The position numbers and the translations under genes were made by a program. A DNA stretch of 64,000 nt from Luteimonas sp. BLCC-B24 (GTDB lineage: Bacteria > Pseudomonadota > Gammaproteobacteria > Xanthomonadales > Xanthomonadaceae). Below are positions 61,676-64,000 of the stretch, piece after piece. The stretch is from NCBI RefSeq assembly GCF_028550595.1, contig NZ_JAQQGN010000002.1:434001-498000 (forward strand). The letters are read 5' to 3'. A model generated the notes under the pieces. That model saw only the letters and a program-made list of their open reading frames with translations, did not search any database and was not told the DNA's origin. How positions within the stretch are numbered: the first letter of the stretch is position 1; each line of letters opens with the position of its first letter.

Positions 61676-63694
61676 TCATCGCCAGATCGACACCTGGTCC
61701 TCGGCCTTGCGCACCATCGGATCGGCCGCCTTGCACGCGAAGATCTCGCTGTAGGCCGGCAGGTTGACCACCGGCCCGTTGGCGCGCCACTGGCCCGGCG
61801 CCTGGATCGAGGTCGCCGCGGCGCGGGTCGCCGCATCCACCGACAACTGCTGACGCCACATCTGTGCCCAGCCGCGGAAGAACGCCTCGCGGCCCTCCTT
61901 GGTCACCTCCGGGTTGGCGCGCAGCAGCGCGTCCCACGCCAGTTCGATGCCGGCGAGGTCGGCGGCGTTCTCGTCGCGGGTCAGGGCGCCGTTGACGTTG
62001 ACGGCCGTCAGGCCCGGATACGGATAGGCGTTGTACTGGGTGACCAGGCGGTCGGTCGCCTGCAGCCACGCGGCGTCGTCGGCGGGCGTCCACCAGGTGC
62101 GCACGGTCTCGTTGCTGTCGACGAACTTGCCGCGCACGTCCACCGCGCGGCTGAGCTCGTGGCCCACCAGGGCGCCGAAGGTGCCGTAATGGCTGGCGCC
62201 GTCGGTGGCCATGTCGAGCACCGGGGCCTGCAGCACGGCGGCGGTCACGATCAGGCGGTTCTGCGCCGCGTCGTAGGCCAGCGCCGGATTCTGCGGCAGC
62301 AGATCCCAGCGACGCGCGACATCGGGCCGGCCGATGCGGCGCATCTCCTGGGCGTGGCGCCAGGTCGAGGCGATCAGCATGTTGCTGCCGAAGCTGGCAC
62401 GCCCCATCGGCTGCACGGTGTAGTCGATGTCTTCGACCGGCGCGCCGATCTGGATGCGCAGCTTGGCGAGCTTGGCGGCGGCCTCGGTCTTGGCGGCGTC
62501 GCTCATCCAGGCGCTGCGTTCGATGCTGCGCGCCAGCGCGTCGCGGACCTGGCCGGAGACGAGCTCGGCACGCGCGCGCGTCGGCTCGGGCAGGTGACGG
62601 GCGACGTATTCGCGCGCGAGCATCGGGCCTGCGGCGCGATTGATCGCGCCCAGCACCAGCTGCTGGCGGCTGGGCTGCGCGCTCTCGCCGCGAAGAATGC
62701 GACCGTGGAAGTCGAACTCGGCGTCGCGGAAGCTCTTCGACAGGTACGGCGCCATCGCATCGCCGATGTGGAAACGCAGATACGCCTTCCACTGTTCGGG
62801 CTTGAGCGCACCGACCAGGGTGTCGAGTTGCGCGAACAGCGCCGGGTTGGCCAGCGAGACCTGCTCGGACTGCACGCCCTGGGCGGTGAGGAATTCGCCC
62901 AGCTGCAGGCGGCGGTACTGCTTGGCGAGATCGGCGGTGTTGACCAGCGCGTACTGCGTGCGCGGATCACGCACGTCGGCCAGCGGACGCGACGCGGCGG
63001 CGATGCGGCGCTCGAGCTCGAGCACCAGTTCGGTCTCGGCGTCGAGACGGTCCTCGGCGGTGCCGGTCAGCGCGAGGATGTTGCGCACGTACTGGGTGTA
63101 CTGCGACACGATCTGCTGGGTCTCGGCATCGCCGCGGCTGTAGTACGCCGGGTCCGGCAGGCCCAGGCCGCCCTGGACGAAGTAGCCCAGATGCCGGTTG
63201 AGGTCGGCCAGATCGGCCTCGGCGCCGAAGTTGAACAGCACCGGGATACCGACCTGGTGCAGCGCGGCGATCGCCGGCGCGATGTCGCGCGCGCGGCGGA
63301 TGCCGTCGATGCGCGCGATCAGCGGCGCGATCGGGGTGGCGCCGTCGGCTTCGACCGCGGCCTCGTCCAGGCCGCTGGCCCAGAAGTCGCCGAGCAGGCG
63401 CTGCACATCGTTCTGCGGCGACTGCATCGCGGCATTGAGCAGCTCGTGCTGCTGCTGCAGCGCGGTGGCCTGCAGCTCGCCGAAGGCCGAGCGCGTGCCC
63501 TGGCCGGCCACGAGCGTGTTGGCAGCCAGCCAGTCCTTGTTGACGAAGGTGTAGAGGTCGGTGCAGGCCGTCAGCGCCGGGGCGCGAGGCGCGGCGGCAC
63601 GGCGCTGGGCATCGGCGTCGGTGCTCAGGCCGACCAGCAGGGCGATGGAAGCGGCGAGCAGGGCGGGGCGGGCGAACGAGTGCTGGATCGGCAT
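61676..63694 (-). CDS. M13 (neprilysin-like) family protein with altered zinc motif
   Basis: 672 residues with a signal peptide ending near TDADAQ. N-terminal M13 sequence (CTDLYTFVNKDWLAANTLV) and the catalytic-domain region are recognisable. The zinc-site helix reads HELSR (512-516) instead of HExxH, so the second zinc-binding His is replaced by Arg. The third-ligand motif ENAAD (575-579) is kept. The usual N-A-Y/F substrate strand is also degenerate (ALAYDAAQNRLIVTAAVLQA). It may be a non-catalytic paralogue, or may use zinc differently. The revcomp reading at 62147-62161 gives CAC GAG CTC AGC CGC. Confidence 0.9.
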   Translation of the reverse strand: MPIQHSFARPALLAASIALLVGLSTDADAQRRAAAPRAPALTACTDLYTFVNKDWLAANTLVAGQGTRSAFGELQATALQQQHELLNAAMQSPQNDVQRLLGDFWASGLDEAAVEADGATPIAPLIARIDGIRRARDIAPAIAALHQVGIPVLFNFGAEADLADLNRHLGYFVQGGLGLPDPAYYSRGDAETQQIVSQYTQYVRNILALTGTAEDRLDAETELVLELERRIAAASRPLADVRDPRTQYALVNTADLAKQYRRLQLGEFLTAQGVQSEQVSLANPALFAQLDTLVGALKPEQWKAYLRFHIGDAMAPYLSKSFRDAEFDFHGRILRGESAQPSRQQLVLGAINRAAGPMLAREYVARHLPEPTRARAELVSGQVRDALARSIERSAWMSDAAKTEAAAKLAKLRIQIGAPVEDIDYTVQPMGRASFGSNMLIASTWRHAQEMRRIGRPDVARRWDLLPQNPALAYDAAQNRLIVTAAVLQAPVLDMATDGASHYGTFGALVGHELSRAVDVRGKFVDSNETVRTWWTPADDAAWLQATDRLVTQYNAYPYPGLTAVNVNGALTRDENAADLAGIELAWDALLRANPEVTKEGREAFFRGWAQMWRQQLSVDAATRAAATSIQAPGQWRANGPVVNLPAYSEIFACKAADPMVRKAEDQVSIWR

Positions 63695-64000
63695 TGCGGA
63701 GTCCGTGGCGTGAATCGCGCAAGTCTAGCAAGCCGTCGCGGGGCGGCGTGGCGCGCCGTGGCCGTCGTCGGCACGAGGCGGGCGCCTGCCGCGGGGGCGA
63801 AACGCTGGCGGGCGCGCGATCCGCCTGACGACGGTGCGGAGCGGTGCCGTGCGCCCGCCGGTCCGCGTTCGTGCCGCTCGCAGAGACCGCAACCGCAGGC
63901 CGCCGCGCGGCTGCAGACGCTGCGCGCGACACGGCCGCGGCCGCGCGCCAAAAAAAGCCCGGCATCGTGGCCGGGCCTTTCGTCGTCAACCGCGTGTCGC
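63695..64000. other. gap upstream of the M13 gene with a terminator near the edge
   Basis: I see no gene here. At 63951-63977 seven A precede GCCCGGC-ATCGTG-GCCGGGC, so on the minus strand this is a hairpin followed by seven T. It is a likely terminator for a minus-strand gene lying beyond the right edge. The rest should hold the promoter of the M13 gene, but no convincing -35/-10 pair stands out. Confidence 0.6.

Overview
The window is about 70% GC and almost fully coding on both strands. Gene content and gene order point to the Xanthomonadaceae/Lysobacteraceae (Lysobacter, Luteimonas, Stenotrophomonas and relatives). The supporting traits are the thrS-infC-rpmI-rplT-pheST-ihfA-merR string ending in tRNA-Pro, a maltodextrin locus under a LacI-type repressor, TonB-dependent uptake, many small lipoproteins, and short intergenic heptamer repeats. 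I see no insertion sequence, integrase, phage gene or CRISPR array. The placement comes from protein and gene-order resemblance only.

Layout. 1-7771: alpha-glucan utilisation (pullulanase-type enzyme cut by the window edge, alpha-glucosidase, sugar/cation symporter, exported alpha-amylase, LacI repressor), with a LacI-type palindrome in the divergent promoter region. 7980-16133: translation operon (thrS, infC with an ATT start, rpmI, rplT, pheS, pheT, ihfA, merR-like, tRNA-Pro). It is preceded by a short threonine-codon ORF and a terminator hairpin that look like a transcription attenuator. 16308-31739: TraB/GumN protein, dxs with two poorly known genes upstream, acyl-CoA dehydrogenase, tRNA-Phe, CPA2 antiporter, then the ftsY-asmA-mutY-yggX operon divergent from rsmD-coaD. 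31891-36025: ferredoxin-ggt, MBL hydrolase-MAPEG, upp. 36165-40698: TonB-dependent receptor divergent from a secreted purple-acid-phosphatase-like enzyme. 40837-45364: proline-rich membrane protein, secreted amidohydrolase, aminotransferase divergent from an Lrp-type regulator across a 15-bp palindrome. 45531-51177: queA-tgt-yajC-secD-secF. 51438-56318: suhB, trmJ-like methyltransferase, and a PhnD-like binding protein translationally coupled to a GGDEF-EAL protein. 56334-63694: exoD-like and CorC-like genes, the DUF47-pit phosphate pair with a Pho-box-like site, an Atl-type DNA-binding protein, a rhomboid protease, and an M13-family peptidase lacking one zinc ligand.

How the genes work together. 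The first block would degrade, import and hydrolyse malto-oligosaccharides. The second makes translation factors. The queA-tgt-yajC-secDF block couples queuosine modification with protein export. Two phosphate themes recur: a receptor/phosphatase pair and a PhoU-like/Pit pair.

The observations most worth follow-up are (i) the threonine leader and attenuator ahead of thrS, (ii) a family of inverted heptamer arrays ending 5-10 nt before the start codons of thrS, pheT and tgt, none of which has a clear Shine-Dalgarno sequence, (iii) the substituted HExxH motif in the M13 protein, and (iv) the coupled binding-protein/c-di-GMP module.
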